Below are positions 53,290-63,428 of a stretch of 64,000 bases of DNA, piece by piece. Both the position numbers and the translations under genes were made by a program. Under the pieces are notes generated by a model, which did not search any database, was not told where the DNA came from, and worked only from the letters and a program-made list of their open reading frames with translations. The DNA comes from Puccinellia tenuiflora (Eukaryota; Streptophyta; Magnoliopsida; Poales; Poaceae): assembly GCA_012064385.1 (NCBI GenBank), contig QRDG01002502.1, forward strand, positions 284,512 through 348,511, written 5' to 3'. Numbering within the stretch: the first letter of the stretch is position 1; the number at the start of each line of letters is the position of its first letter.

Positions 53290-55364
53290 TTTGCCGAAGT
53301 TCGTAATTTTTCTATTCTAGCACTCCTTCTCTTTACACTAATGATATTTTTTTCTTTCTTATTTGTACGTTTCCGAGTAACTTTGTTAGCCTCGGACAAA
53401 ATACCCATATGATCAGTGGTGGTTTCATCCTCATCATCCCCTAAATCTTCAGAAAGATTCGACGCTCTCTTAATCACCAAACTTGACAAGTTCCCATCAT
53501 TGGTGCTTGTCAAGTCCTTTTTTAATAATGTGACCGCCCTCTCCTCTTCGACACCTTTTAGACGATTAACCGATGCTAAAATTTGTGACGGGGAAGTGCC
53601 TAAGGAAACACCTAATCTAGACGCTCTAGCAACTATTACCTTATTAGGTAAAGATAAGAACGAAAAACTAGATTTGGTGATTTTACCTGAATCAAAGCTA
53701 CTGTCACGATCTTGGGCTCTCATCATTGCCCTCTCCAATTGTGGCGTGTTAGCATTGTCTTGAGCCCGGATTCGTGCACTAGAACGGAGTCCAATTGCCT
53801 TTGGATCTTCAATACCTCCGTATGCAATGATCTCCTATAGCGTAGGATTAGCTTTCACTTGGGTATTCAACACCTCCGGTGTGTTAGCTAGGTTCTGCAA
53901 ATGAGACGCAGGATCAAGGTTGTTAGCAGAACAGTTAAGGAAAACCGTGGCTTCATCATATGTCTTGGTTTCCAAAGGTGAGCAAGGACCACCCGACTGC
54001 TCTCCTACCTGCACATGAACATCATCTGCACAAGCACCTCCTGCCATTTCCGTGTTCAAGGTAGCACAAGTACGATGACCATCCTGCCCATCAACATCAA
54101 CACGCGAGGTCTGTACTGTCGGGGCAGAGAAAGATTCAGTGTTCTCTGCAGCCGATGTATCAGCTGAAACATTGCCAGCCAAACTAGCACCCTGTACAAC
54201 ATTGTTGTGATCACCATCATTTACAACAAAAGGAACATTATGAAGGAATACAGTCGAAAGAGAACTAACCCTTGGAGACAACACTCCTTGGTCAATATTC
54301 AGAGTCTTGCACGCAATATCCATCCCTATAGGCCCAACCTCGGTAGACTCCATAGTATCTACTGTGACTGGGGACTGAAAATTTGATATATGATCAACAT
54401 CATTTTCGGTTTCAGTTAAATCATGCAAAATTTTATTAAAAACAGAACTCACCCCCACCGTGTTGCTTGGACAAGTTAGCTTCCTCCTAGGTGAGTCAAT
54501 CTTCACCTTTTCAAGCTGAGGGAACTCCTTGTCCATGTTGAAAATCTTGTGAGCACCAAAAGCTCTCTTTTCAGCCATTAAAACACTCTCAACAGCAGCA
54601 TGGTTATCTCCACTAGCAGCCATGACTCTATCCTCAAATTCCTTGCCATTTGCCAAACATTCTCTAGCAAGAATCATATTTTTCCTAACCAAAGGTGAGT
54701 AAATAACCCCAGCTTGCCGTGTACTATTTGGTGCACCCCCGAATCCAGCCCCAGTGCCCGGAGCTGCAGAGCCATCCTTGTTGGCATCAGATTGCCCAGA
54801 AGGTTGCAAGGCGTTCTTATCTGCTCCTTTATCATGCTCCTTATTCTTACTCGGATCATCATCAGGGTCATCAAGATCATGATCCATGTTATCTTCTCCG
54901 ACATCAAAGAATGGTTCCTCAACCTCAAACGACAGATTATAGAACCCATCTTTTATGAAGACCGTCATATCCTTGGGTATTTTCGTCTGATCAACACAGC
55001 CAATTAAGATCCTCAACACACAATGCTGTCTCGTAAAAGGCATATCTACCTTGAAGGTTTTACCAAATAAGGTTCCAAGAGCCCAAAGTGCCAAGAAGTC
55101 TCCTTTGTGTTGTGGTGGTATACCATTCATCCGAACCCAGATTTGTGGTAAGAGTAACATAGGAATACTCTTTGTCAACCAAGTATCCACCGTTATCTCA
55201 AATGAAGTATTTGGTACTTTGAAAGTACCAAAGGTTTGTAGCCTATCTAGCTCAGCCTTAGATGGAAACAGAACCTTGTACACATTGTGACCAACTTGCT
55301 GAATCTCCCACTGATATTGCTCTACCGACACAAGTCTTAACAGCTGCCTATTAATCTGATGACA
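53286..55364 (-). pseudogene. LINE ORF1 (gag-like, DUF4283-type) with one in-frame stop
   Basis: The frame is open from about 55,364 with no ATG at the start, so the N-terminus is missing. It contains a DUF4283-like RNA-binding region (VEQYQWEIQQVGHNVYKVLF, LPQIWVRMNGIPPQHKGDF, GTLFGKTFKVDM) followed by a long acidic and low-complexity tail. A TAG at 53835-53837 interrupts it. The same frame continues for 182 codons to KRRSARIEKLRTSAK and a TGA at 53288-53286, which overlaps the ORF2 start as ATGA. Confidence 0.85.
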
Positions 55365-55384
55365 CTAGAGATGGTATCCTCCAC

Positions 55385-55803
55385 TTTTTTTTTGAAACAA
55401 GGCAAAAGATTTTCCATTTCAATTAATAAGCGAGAAGTTTTAGAGTGTATTACAAGCCTACCTTGATCCGGAAGGTCAAGGCCAAATAAAAAGCCTACTC
55501 TCGCGGCATAATATTACATAACGCTTTCGCCCCCGCACGACTCCACATAAGAGCCTCCTCTTTGATCTTTTGGGTCAGTCGGTGGGCGGTAGAGAACTTG
55601 ATTCGGAAGACGCGGGCATTCCTCTCCAACCACACCTCCCACGACACAAGCATTGCGAGGGAGGCCAACGCCTTTTTTGAGTCCCCTCTTTTGTGAATCG
55701 CCTCCATCCACCAAGCCTTGACGGTAGCAATCTCATTCCAACCGGTTGGGTCAATGTCGGCCAAGTCTAGCCAAGCCTTCAAGGAAGACCAAATACGCAC
55801 GGA
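55385..55803 (-). pseudogene. 5'-truncated LINE 3' fragment
   Basis: Minus-strand frame 55800-55495 reads IWSSLKAWLDLADIDPTGW … LASLAMLVSWEVWLERNARVF … IKEEALMWSRAGAKAL, the conserved end of plant LINE ORF2 after the zinc-binding domain. A 3' UTR and A-tail (T-run at 55385-55393) follow. Everything upstream is missing, the usual result of incomplete target-primed reverse transcription. Confidence 0.8.
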
Positions 55804-55805
55804 AC

Positions 55806-56464
55806 CATGACAAGACCACTGTCACAAAAGTTCCATCGGACAATTCATCATCTCCACCTCGATCAAGTCTGTGAACTCTGACAAATCTTTCAAGCTAACA
55901 AACGTTTATGGGCCTACTAGGCAATACCTCAAAGATGATTTCTACAATGAGTTGCTCGGTTAAAAACAAACCACCCCTCCCACGCGGCATCAAATGGTCC
56001 GATGATTGCAACCAAATATACCGAGCCAGGGACAAGAAAAAATGTAGGAGGGGTGACGTTAAAAAATTAAGCGCCTAACATTAAAGCCACATACGCTAAA
56101 TACATTCGTAAAGCCATAACTAATTAATTTTTTCTTAAGCGTCTACGTAAGTGTTTTCATTGTACATGCCCTAACAGGATGAACTTTGGTGTTGTGTGAT
56201 TCGAAATTTGGGCCCTAAATATTTTGGTCCCGTGACAGCGTGCACTCCTATGGGTCAGCCCGTGTCAATTCCGAACAACCATGGCTCTTGGAACAGTCAA
56301 GTTTATGGGTGCTCCTATTTGCCGACATGTGCGGAGTGCGCTGGCCCCCGCCCGCAGGGGTTTCCATTATAGGCCGCTCCGATGCGGCCCAATAACAGGT
56401 AGAGGTTATCTTTTTTTATCTTTTATCTTTTCTATTTTATTTTGTCCTTTTATTTTTTTATTTT
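55806..56464. other. Continuation of duplication copy 2 and unassigned sequence
   Basis: 55,806-55,890 matches 49,047-49,115. In one plus frame it reads …FKLTNVYGPTRQYLKDDFYNEL (55,890-55,955), reminiscent of a LINE endonuclease segment, then stops. 56,281-56,464 is open from an ATG but enters the adjacent LTR and is unlikely to be a gene. T/A-rich runs lie at 56,405-56,465. Confidence 0.4.
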
Positions 56465-57793
56465 TGAAGGGGTCGTTGCATAGAAAACAAAAAATTTCCT
56501 ACGAAACAAGCGGAAGAAACCCCAAGGATCTAGATCTATTAGACGAAGGTAGCGAAGATGAGATCCAATCTCTTACCCTCAAAGAACGTTCAAAGCGTTT
56601 TGTCGATGCAGGGGTTGGTCTATCGATCCCCGTTTTGTCGATGTGGGCCTTTGGGTGGTGCACAGCCCAAGTGGTTGCTGCACCCCCTTTGGTCCATGTG
56701 GGCCCCCTACATTAGGTGGGTCCCACTTCTAGACTCCTCTAGAACTTTCTAGAACCTTCCGGTACGCTATGCAAATATTCCGGAACTTTTCCGATACTTC
56801 CGGAAACCACTTTCCTTATATGAATCTTATTCTCCGGATTCTTCCGGAACTCCTCGTGACGTCTAGGATCCTATCCGAGACTCCGAATCACCATTCGTTC
56901 ATACCATCAATTATCTCATCGCTAACCCTAACTACATCGGAGCGTTAAGTGTGTGACCCTACGGGTTCGAGAACATGCAGACATGATCATATCAATAATC
57001 AATAGCGGGACCGGGATGCCCATATTGACTCCTACATATTCAACGAAGTTCCTTATCGATTGAACCACGATGCCGGAGATTCTTAATCTCATATACGATT
57101 CCCTTTGTCTCACCGATATTTAATTTGCCCGAGATTTGATCGTCGATATCTCCATATCTAGTTCTATCTCGTTACCTGGCAAATTCTCTTTACTCGTCCA
57201 TAATATAGGATCTCCGTGATTAACACTTAACCACATGGTTGCAACCTTTCTGATGCTATATTACCGAGAGGGCCCAGAGATATCTTTTCTGTCACAAGGA
57301 AGGACAAATCCCACTCTTGATTCATGTCACCCAACAAATACCATCGGAGATACCTGAAAGCCACCTTTATAATCACCCAGTTACGAAGTGACGTTTGATG
57401 TCCACAAAGCATTCCTCCGATAAACGGGAGTGACATAATCTCATGGTCCAAGGAAACTATACTTGGCATACTAAAAGTGTTGGCAATAAAACTGTGTGAC
57501 ACGATCAATTGTAACTCTTTATTATTGGGTCTTGTCCATCACATCATTACTCCTAATGATATGACTCCGTTATCAAGTAACTATAACAAGTCCATGGTTA
57601 GGAAACTCTAACCATCTCTTGACTAACGAACCAGTATGTTAGAGGCTTAATAGGGACACCTAGTTGTTTATATTCCACACATGTATTATGTTTCCAATTA
57701 ATACAATTATAGCATGGATAATAAACTATTATCATAAACATGAATATGCTAATAAACCATTTTATTATTGCCTTTAGGGCATATTCCCAACAG
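56465..57793 (-). repeat. Copia LTR, BARE/Angela/WIS-like
   Basis: In minus orientation it starts tgttgggaatatgccctaaa and ends near tctatgcaacgaccccttca, giving 1329 bp with tg…ca ends. The opening, the 'gaacgagtaaagag…ttacc' type middle and the 'aggaaattttttgttttcta' end are characteristic of the BARE/Angela/WIS family of Pooideae. It is shorter than the usual ~1.8 kb, so it has internal deletions. The adjoining 57,794-57,810 reads aagtgggagac on the minus strand, the polypurine tract, so this is the 3' LTR. Confidence 0.85.
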
Positions 57794-58352
57794 TCTCCCA
57801 CTTGCACTAGAGTCAATAATCTAGTTTACATTTTCTCGATCCAACACTCATGGTGTCTAACACTCATGGAGTCTCAGTGCTGATCATGTTTGCTCGTGGA
57901 AGAAGTTCTGTCCTCTAAGTTCTGTACCATACAGTTTTACATGTTCTTTGCAAAACGTTAACGTCACCTAATTTGACATTACTTTATCATCACATGATAA
58001 ACCTCTTATCATCACATGATAATTTCATCATCATATGACGAATATAATATATTTGGTTATAGAGTGAGATTTTCGTTTCCCTTCCATGACGTATGATCAG
58101 TCAAAAGGACTTTCACATAGCATGTGCACCCGGAACTCACTCAGTCTTGAAATAAAATTTCTCAAATCATAATATTATATCTTTTAATCCTTGAATTAAT
58201 CATATACTCCTATATGTTGTAGACTCACAAATCGACAGTGCTATCATGTCACTTCGATATTTTCGATCATGATTTCGCTGCGCTTCTGCTATTATGAGAT
58301 CCCCAATCTGGTTTGGTTTTATGACTTCAACCAAGTCTACCAATCTCTAGAT
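57794..58352 (-). mobile_element. 3' internal part of the Copia element
   Basis: Sequence immediately upstream of the purine tract in element orientation. It contains tatcatcacatgata repeats near 57,985-58,035 and no coding region. The element is cut off at the junction with the repeat beginning about 58,353, and no 5' LTR is present in the window. Confidence 0.6.
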
Positions 58353-59145
58353 TCTATTATCTCAACTTCGTCGAGATTTTCAAAATTAGATTTCATGTTG
58401 ATATGTTTCGAGAAACGTTTTTTTCGTACTTTCAGAATTAGTATGGTTGTACTCCCGTACATTCAAAACTAGTATAGTTCTCTGTACAGAGTACACAGAA
58501 CATGAAATTACAGAGTATACAGAACAGAAAGTACAAAATATATGGATCAGGGTGTACAGATTATTGTGAACATGATGTACAGAGTACACAGAAACAGGCT
58601 GTACAGAGTACACAGAACAGGGAGTACAGCGTAGACAGAAGTGGGTGTACAGAGTACACAGAACATGAAGTACATAATAAACAGACACACATAGTACAAA
58701 TACACAGAAAATGGAGTACACAGTATGTTGACAGCCGAAGTACAAGTACGTTTAAACCCGGAGTACGAGTACGTTCAAACCGGATGTACAAATATTCAAC
58801 TTTTAGATGTACAGAAAAAAGTTCGTCAAAATATATCAATATGGGATCTAGTTTTGAAGATCTCGACGTGAGGAGTTTAAAAGTGAAAACGGTTCGCCAT
58901 TTAAACAGACGGTTCTCAAGATATTTCGTTATTAAATTTCAGTTTTAAAAAATAAATGGGAAAAAAGTCAACCCTCCAACCTCCCGTATCCCTTTCTCTC
59001 TTATCCTCCCCACTTTCAATTTCGTAGCGACACTTAGCAGACATGAAAATAACCACGGGACCAAACAAAAAGAACCCGACACTTGTCGTGACGTGAGTAT
59101 GCGTGAGGTTCCCTTTGCAAAGGGAACCTTTTTCTAGTGATTACC
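58353..59145. repeat. Unassigned ~0.8-kb element, copy 1, GTACAGAGTAC-rich, Helitron-like ends
   Basis: Starts tctattatctcaacttcgtc. The first half is an irregular array of gtacagagtacacagaa (exact 17-mers at 58485, 58577, 58601 and 58647, many variants). A conserved core follows (gggatctagttttgaagatc … gccatttaaacagacggttc) and then a perfect 24-nt palindrome at 59106-59129 centred on ttgcaa, next tttt-ctag. A TC start, a hairpin and a CTAG a few bases later resemble Helitron ends. Homology with copy 2 continues eight bases past CTAG, so the true end is uncertain. The long minus-strand frames rich in Cys, Tyr and Val here simply reflect the repeat and are not called as genes. Confidence 0.6.
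59106..59129. repeat. Perfect 24-nt palindrome at the element end
   Basis: aggttccctttg followed directly by its reverse complement caaagggaacct. The equivalent site in copy 2 (63,389-63,410) has one mismatch. Confidence 0.9.
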
Positions 59146-59433
59146 TCGTGGTAAGCGATAAATCCTGCCAAGTTTATGGCACCCACGCATTTTGGTGTTC
59201 TCTATATTTGCGACGGGCTTAGATTCACTGACCTAGCGTTTAGTGACTTTGGGTCATTGACGTGTGGGTCCCATCCTTAGAACGCCCACATGGTAACTTC
59301 AAAATCACCTGATGTACGTCAGTCAATCGTGAGCGATTTGCGACGGGTGGCGTATGTGTTCGATCATTAAATTTCTTCCTGATTATCGCGAAGGCATACA
59401 TCAGAACGCGGTTATCTACAGCATGCGAAGCTC
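59146..59433. other. Short flank, probable 3' UTR of the LRR gene
   Basis: Between the repeat element and the stop codon of the LRR gene (minus strand). No further feature is recognised. Confidence 0.4.
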
Positions 59434-60741
59434 TCATGGCTCGCACTTGGGACACGTGGCATGGTTCTTCTGCGGGGTGCCCTGGCAGAAGAAGAACTTG
59501 TTCGGACACTTGAGCAAGCAGTTATCTGCCAAGCTCACCACGGCGCCGCCCTCCTTGATCTGCCTCATCTGCCCGGGCAGGGCGCCGCAGAGATAGTTCC
59601 CCTGCAGCGTCAGCTTCGCGAACGGGACCCTCCCGTCCGTGACCTCCTCCGCGGACACCCGGACGGCGTACCGCTCCGGCACGCCTCCGACGAAACGGTT
59701 CCGGTCGAGCCCCACCATCGCGAGGCGCGGCATCGCCCCGAGACACCCGGGCAGCCGCCCGGCGAGCCTGTTGTCGCTGAGGTCCACCTCCACGAGCTGG
59801 CTCGACGCGCCGCCGTCGGACGCCTCCTCGACCGTGCCGAGCCGGTTGGACCCCAGGCGTAGCTGCTCCAGCTCCGGGTGCTCGAACGCGGCGCCGGGGA
59901 CCGCGCCGGTCACCGCGTTCCCCGTGAGGTCCAGCACCTGCATTGCCGGGAGTGCGCGGAACGCCGCGGCCTGTAGCGGCCCAGAGAGGCTGTTGTTGCG
60001 CGCCACGACGGACACGATCTGCTCCGGCAGCGCGTCGAGGAGTGTGCCGGACAGCGCGTTGCCGCTCACGTCGAGGTGGGTGAGCGAGCGCATGCCGCGC
60101 ATCATCCGGGGGAGGCTCCCGGCGAGTCCGTTGTGCTGCAGTGCCATCCGCGTCAGGGCGGTCAGGGACGCGATCTGGGGCGGTATCCGGCCGGTGAGCG
60201 CGTTGCGGGAGAGGTCAAGGTCCTGCAGGGACGAGGCGCGGGTGGTGAAGAGGGACGGCGGTATCTCGCCGGAGAAGGCGTTGCCGGAGAGGTCGAGGGA
60301 GCGGAGGCTCGGCGGCAGCGGCGCCCCCGCCGGCAGCGCGCCGTGGAAGCGGTTGTCGCGGAGGGAGAGGGACTGGAGGAACGGGAGGGACGCGAGGACG
60401 GGCGCCGGGAGCGTGCCGGAGTACCCCGCGGGGTCGAGGGCGACGCCGGCGACGCGCTGGTGGGAGGAGTTGGGGGGCGTGAGGCAGTGGAGGCCGCAGG
60501 GGAAGGCGGTGCACGGGTCGTGGGCGAAGTCCCAGGACGCGAGGCAGGAGTAGGGCTGGATGGTCGCCGGGGACACGGCGGATTTCAGGGACACCAAAGC
60601 GGCCGTGTCGCCCGGGAAGGTGGATGGAGCTGGAGCGGACACCGCCGCCTCGTGCTGGAGCAGGAGCAAAAGCAGCAGCGGCATTGCTAGCGGGAAGCGA
60701 GCAGCAGAAGCCATCGATCGTCCTCGCGGTGCGTGTGGCAT
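59434..60741 (-). CDS. Secreted leucine-rich-repeat protein
   Basis: Single-exon frame of 435 aa from the first ATG (60741). A second ATG at 60714 gives MASAARFPLAMPLLLLLLLQ, a compact signal peptide, and could be the real start. After cleavage (about …AAVSA) come an LRR N-terminal cap with Cys pairs (YSCLASWDF, DPCTAFPCGLHC), about ten plant-type extracellular LRRs (L..LdLs.N.l.G.iP; for example LRSLDLSGNAFSGEIPPSLF) and a C-terminal cap. The cap ends CLLKCPNKFFFCQGTPQ plus KNHATCPKCEP, six Cys in 28 residues. There is no transmembrane helix or kinase, so it is an apoplastic or cell-wall protein. The architecture is that of receptor-like-protein ectodomains or polygalacturonase-inhibitor relatives, with possible roles in recognition or wall signalling. 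The coding region is very GC-rich and uninterrupted. Confidence 0.85.
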   Translation of the reverse strand: MPHAPRGRSMASAARFPLAMPLLLLLLLQHEAAVSAPAPSTFPGDTAALVSLKSAVSPATIQPYSCLASWDFAHDPCTAFPCGLHCLTPPNSSHQRVAGVALDPAGYSGTLPAPVLASLPFLQSLSLRDNRFHGALPAGAPLPPSLRSLDLSGNAFSGEIPPSLFTTRASSLQDLDLSRNALTGRIPPQIASLTALTRMALQHNGLAGSLPRMMRGMRSLTHLDVSGNALSGTLLDALPEQIVSVVARNNSLSGPLQAAAFRALPAMQVLDLTGNAVTGAVPGAAFEHPELEQLRLGSNRLGTVEEASDGGASSQLVEVDLSDNRLAGRLPGCLGAMPRLAMVGLDRNRFVGGVPERYAVRVSAEEVTDGRVPFAKLTLQGNYLCGALPGQMRQIKEGGAVVSLADNCLLKCPNKFFFCQGTPQKNHATCPKCEP

Positions 60742-61590
60742 CCTTGTGGTCTGTCGGTGTTGAAGTCGTGGAGGTTGGTTTGCTTCGTTGAGTGAGTGGG
60801 ATCGTCAGTGGAGTGGGAGCTGTTGATGATCGTCAGGGTGCTACTGTATTGTGCGGCGTGTCTGTATGCTCCCGGAAAACGAGGGACGGACCCGGCCGCT
60901 TCTTTTTCCGCTTTCGGACTTTGTTTTACGTACGATGGATGGCCATGCTGATGACAGCCTTTTTGTCTCTTGGGTGCGCTGCATGATTAATTCCTTGGTA
61001 TGATTAGAGCGGTGAAGTGCCGTTCACTCTGTCATACCCGTGTTTCAGACATGCGGATTGCGGTGGCGTGCGACGCCGTGACGGTGTGTTTTAGAGAGAA
61101 GATGCGGTGGTGGGGGTGGCCGGTGGGTGGTGCCGTGGCGGCGTGACTTTTTTTATAGGGGCACCTACGGAAGCAAATGGTAGGTCTTCCGGACAGAGTC
61201 ACAGAGCTCGTCTCATCACTTGTGATGCCTTCCATTTCAGCCATCACGAGCAGTCCAGCATGACTTTTGGCCCAGCTTCAGAGCGAAAAAAGCCCAACAG
61301 CCTATCATATCTAGCTAGGTGCAGCTCCAACGGGTGCCATGTTTCACTTTGGAAAGAGAAGTTCAGCTATGCCGCGAGCGTGACACGTGGTGGGCGTACG
61401 GAAGTGGAAAAATCCAATTTGGATGTTGCCTTGCGAACGGAACTACGCGGAACGTGAGTAGGATGACCTTTCCGCGCGCATGTAGGATCGAAGCCTCGCG
61501 CTCGTATGCTTACGTCCGGGTACTTCCGTCTGGCCCGGCCGCGAAGACCGTGTACATCTGTCTCATCCCCTGCACTTTCGCACGTACAAC
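60742..61590. other. Upstream region of the LRR gene
   Basis: About 850 bp with no recognised gene. It should hold the minus-strand promoter of the LRR gene. No confident TATA box or element was identified. Confidence 0.4.
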
Positions 61591-62515
61591 AAATATTTAG
61601 TACAAACGCTTCGCTCTCTGACCTAGCCGCCGGGCTAAGGCGAACAGGGAGGCGATGGCTCTTCCACCCGATCTCCACCAGCAAGCGTGCTGGTCCCCTC
61701 TCCCTCCGCCTGCTGCTCCGGCGGCGGGAGGGAGGGGGGATCCGGTTCCTCCGCTATGTAGTTAGGGTTTGGTTTTGTAGGTCGTGGTGCGCCGTTGGGG
61801 TGGTGGGAGCGGCGCCCGGGCAAATAAATCTGCCTCAACTCTACTCCCACACCGGCGGTGTCCTTCATGGCGGCGTCTCGGAGTTGGTGGCACTGTGTGC
61901 TTGCCGATCTTTCAGATCGGTGGCTGTTGGGTTCATGGATGGTATCGGCGAGGCGGCGGCGGCGACTCCGTCAGATGGGTTTTTCCTCCTGCTCTGTCCC
62001 CGTTGCTGCGGCGTTGTCTCCGGTGCCATGGTGGAGCAGAGAGGATTCGTCCAGGAGTACATGCAGACGGTGGTCTGCACTGGTGACAGCTGGGAGATGG
62101 TGTACCTGGTGGTGGGTTCGTGGTTGGAGGCTGGCGGTTCTGGTTCCCTACTCCGACGTCTTCGTGCGGGGGTGCCAGTGTTGAAATTCGATGGCGTGTT
62201 CGGGGTCGTGCTGACCCGGTCTGATTATTTCAACGGCAATGGTTTGTCCTATGGCAAACTACTTTGGAGGTCCGAAAAGCTGATGATCAGCGATGGAGCC
62301 GCGTCGAGCTCCGATGAAGAGGTGATTTGTCTATTTTTTTATTTGGTGGCTGCTACGATGGTGTCGAAGAAGATTGATAGGCATTGGTTTATCACATAGG
62401 TTTATCCTATCTTTCCAGATCTGTAAGATCGGTGTATACGTACTTTGTATCTCGTCTTTTATTTATCAATGAGAATCGTATTACCATGCAAAAAAAAAAC
62501 AAATATTTAGTACAA
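61591..62515 (+). mobile_element. Retroposon with A-tail and 15-18-bp target duplication
   Basis: The insert (61606-62499) ends in a ten-A tail after …gagaatcgtattaccatgca. It is flanked by aaatatttagtacaa at 61591-61605 and 62501-62515, with aac also shared just before. It starts with a leader-like GC-rich segment (cttcgctctctgacctagcc). A long open frame reaches a TAG at 62397-62399, but its only start is upstream in flanking DNA. Within the insert no frame matches a family I know. It is either a non-autonomous LINE/SINE-like element or a processed copy of a transcript; there are no RT motifs. Confidence 0.8.
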
Positions 62516-62637
62516 GCTACAAAATATGAATGGTGTATAAATCTAAATCTCTCTTACATACCGATATATAAGTCGGCTTATCTGCTACCCACACCCTAAA
62601 CCCTAAATTATATATACAAATTACAAGTTTTTCATAA

Positions 62638-63428
62638 TCTAGTATCTCGGCTTCGTCGACAGCGACGAATCCTCCGTACCCTAACGCCTACGCTAACGCG
62701 CCGCATACTGGCCGTTATATGGAAAAGTTCGTCAGAATCATGGATGTACAGAATATACAGAATAAAAAGTACGAAGTATAGGGACCAGGGTGTATAGGTT
62801 ACTATGAACGGGGTGTACAGAGTACACAGAATAGTGAGTACATAACTACACAGAAAAAAGATGGTGTACAAAGTACACAAAACTGGAAGTATAAAACACA
62901 CATAAGGTGTACAAAGTACACATAATAGGGTGTACAAAAACACAGAACACGAAGTACAAAGTACACTGACACCAAAAGTACAAGTACACATAAAACGGTG
63001 TACAAAAGTACATAGAATAGAAAATACAGTGTACATAGAAGTAAGAGTACAAAGTTCACATAACAGAATGTACAAACTACATAAAACCGGGAGTACAAAA
63101 AAAATTCGTCAAAGCCTATCAACATAGGATCTAGTTTTAAAGATCTCAACGCGAGGAGTTCAAAAGTGAGAACGGTTTGCCATTTGAACAGACGGTTCTT
63201 AAAATATTTCGTTTTTAAATTTTGGTTCAAAAAAATAAAAGGGAAAACAACCTTTCCTCCCACCTCCCGTATCCCTTTCTCTCTCATCGCCACTTTAATT
63301 CCGATTGCGGTACTTGGCGGACATGCAAGCACCCACGGGAGACCAAGCGAGGAGAAGGTGACACTTGTCACGACGGGAGTGCACCTTAGGTTCACTTTGC
63401 AAAGGGAACCCTTTTTTTAGCGATTACC
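62638..63428. repeat. Unassigned ~0.8-kb element, copy 2
   Basis: Same plan and orientation as 58,353-59,145. It has the start a|tctagtatctcggcttcgtc, gtacagagtacacagaa at 62815 with many degenerate versions, the core gggatctagtt (here aggatctagttttaaagatc) and gccatttgaacagacggttc, and the palindrome with one mismatch at 63,389-63,410, ending tttttttag-cgattacc. It is more diverged in the array than copy 1. Confidence 0.6.

Larger units (their letters stand above)
49481..55384 (-). mobile_element. Near-full-length L1-type LINE with ORF1 and ORF2, inactivated
   Basis: In minus orientation it runs from about 55,384 to an A-tail at 49490-49481. It retains gag-like ORF1 and endonuclease/RT ORF2. 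Its 5' end abuts the A-tail of another LINE fragment (55,385-55,393 T-run on plus), suggesting insertion into that tail. ORF1 carries one in-frame stop, ORF2 one frameshift and a lost RT aspartate. Confidence 0.85.

Noticed and set aside
56281..56715. 144-codon plus-strand frame beginning MALGTVKF
   Set aside because: More than half lies within the BARE-like LTR in antisense orientation; composition is not coding-like.
58386..58839. Cys/Tyr/Val-rich minus-strand frames, and similar ones at 62632-63395
   Set aside because: They are direct translations of the gtacagagtac array, which lacks stop codons on that strand. Frames are not consistent between the two copies.
58353..59145. CRISPR-like interpretation of the gtacagagtac array
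   Set aside because: Repeat spacing is irregular, the spacers are short and similar to the repeat, no cas genes exist and the genome is eukaryotic.
59461..60690. Plus-strand ORFs of up to 304 codons opposite the LRR gene
   Set aside because: Antisense shadows of a GC-rich gene; Arg/Ala-rich without domain.
61506..62399. 297-codon plus-strand frame
   Set aside because: Its start lies in flanking DNA outside the retroposon duplication, and there is no in-frame ATG near the true 5' end and no known domain. Treated as part of a retroposon, not a gene.
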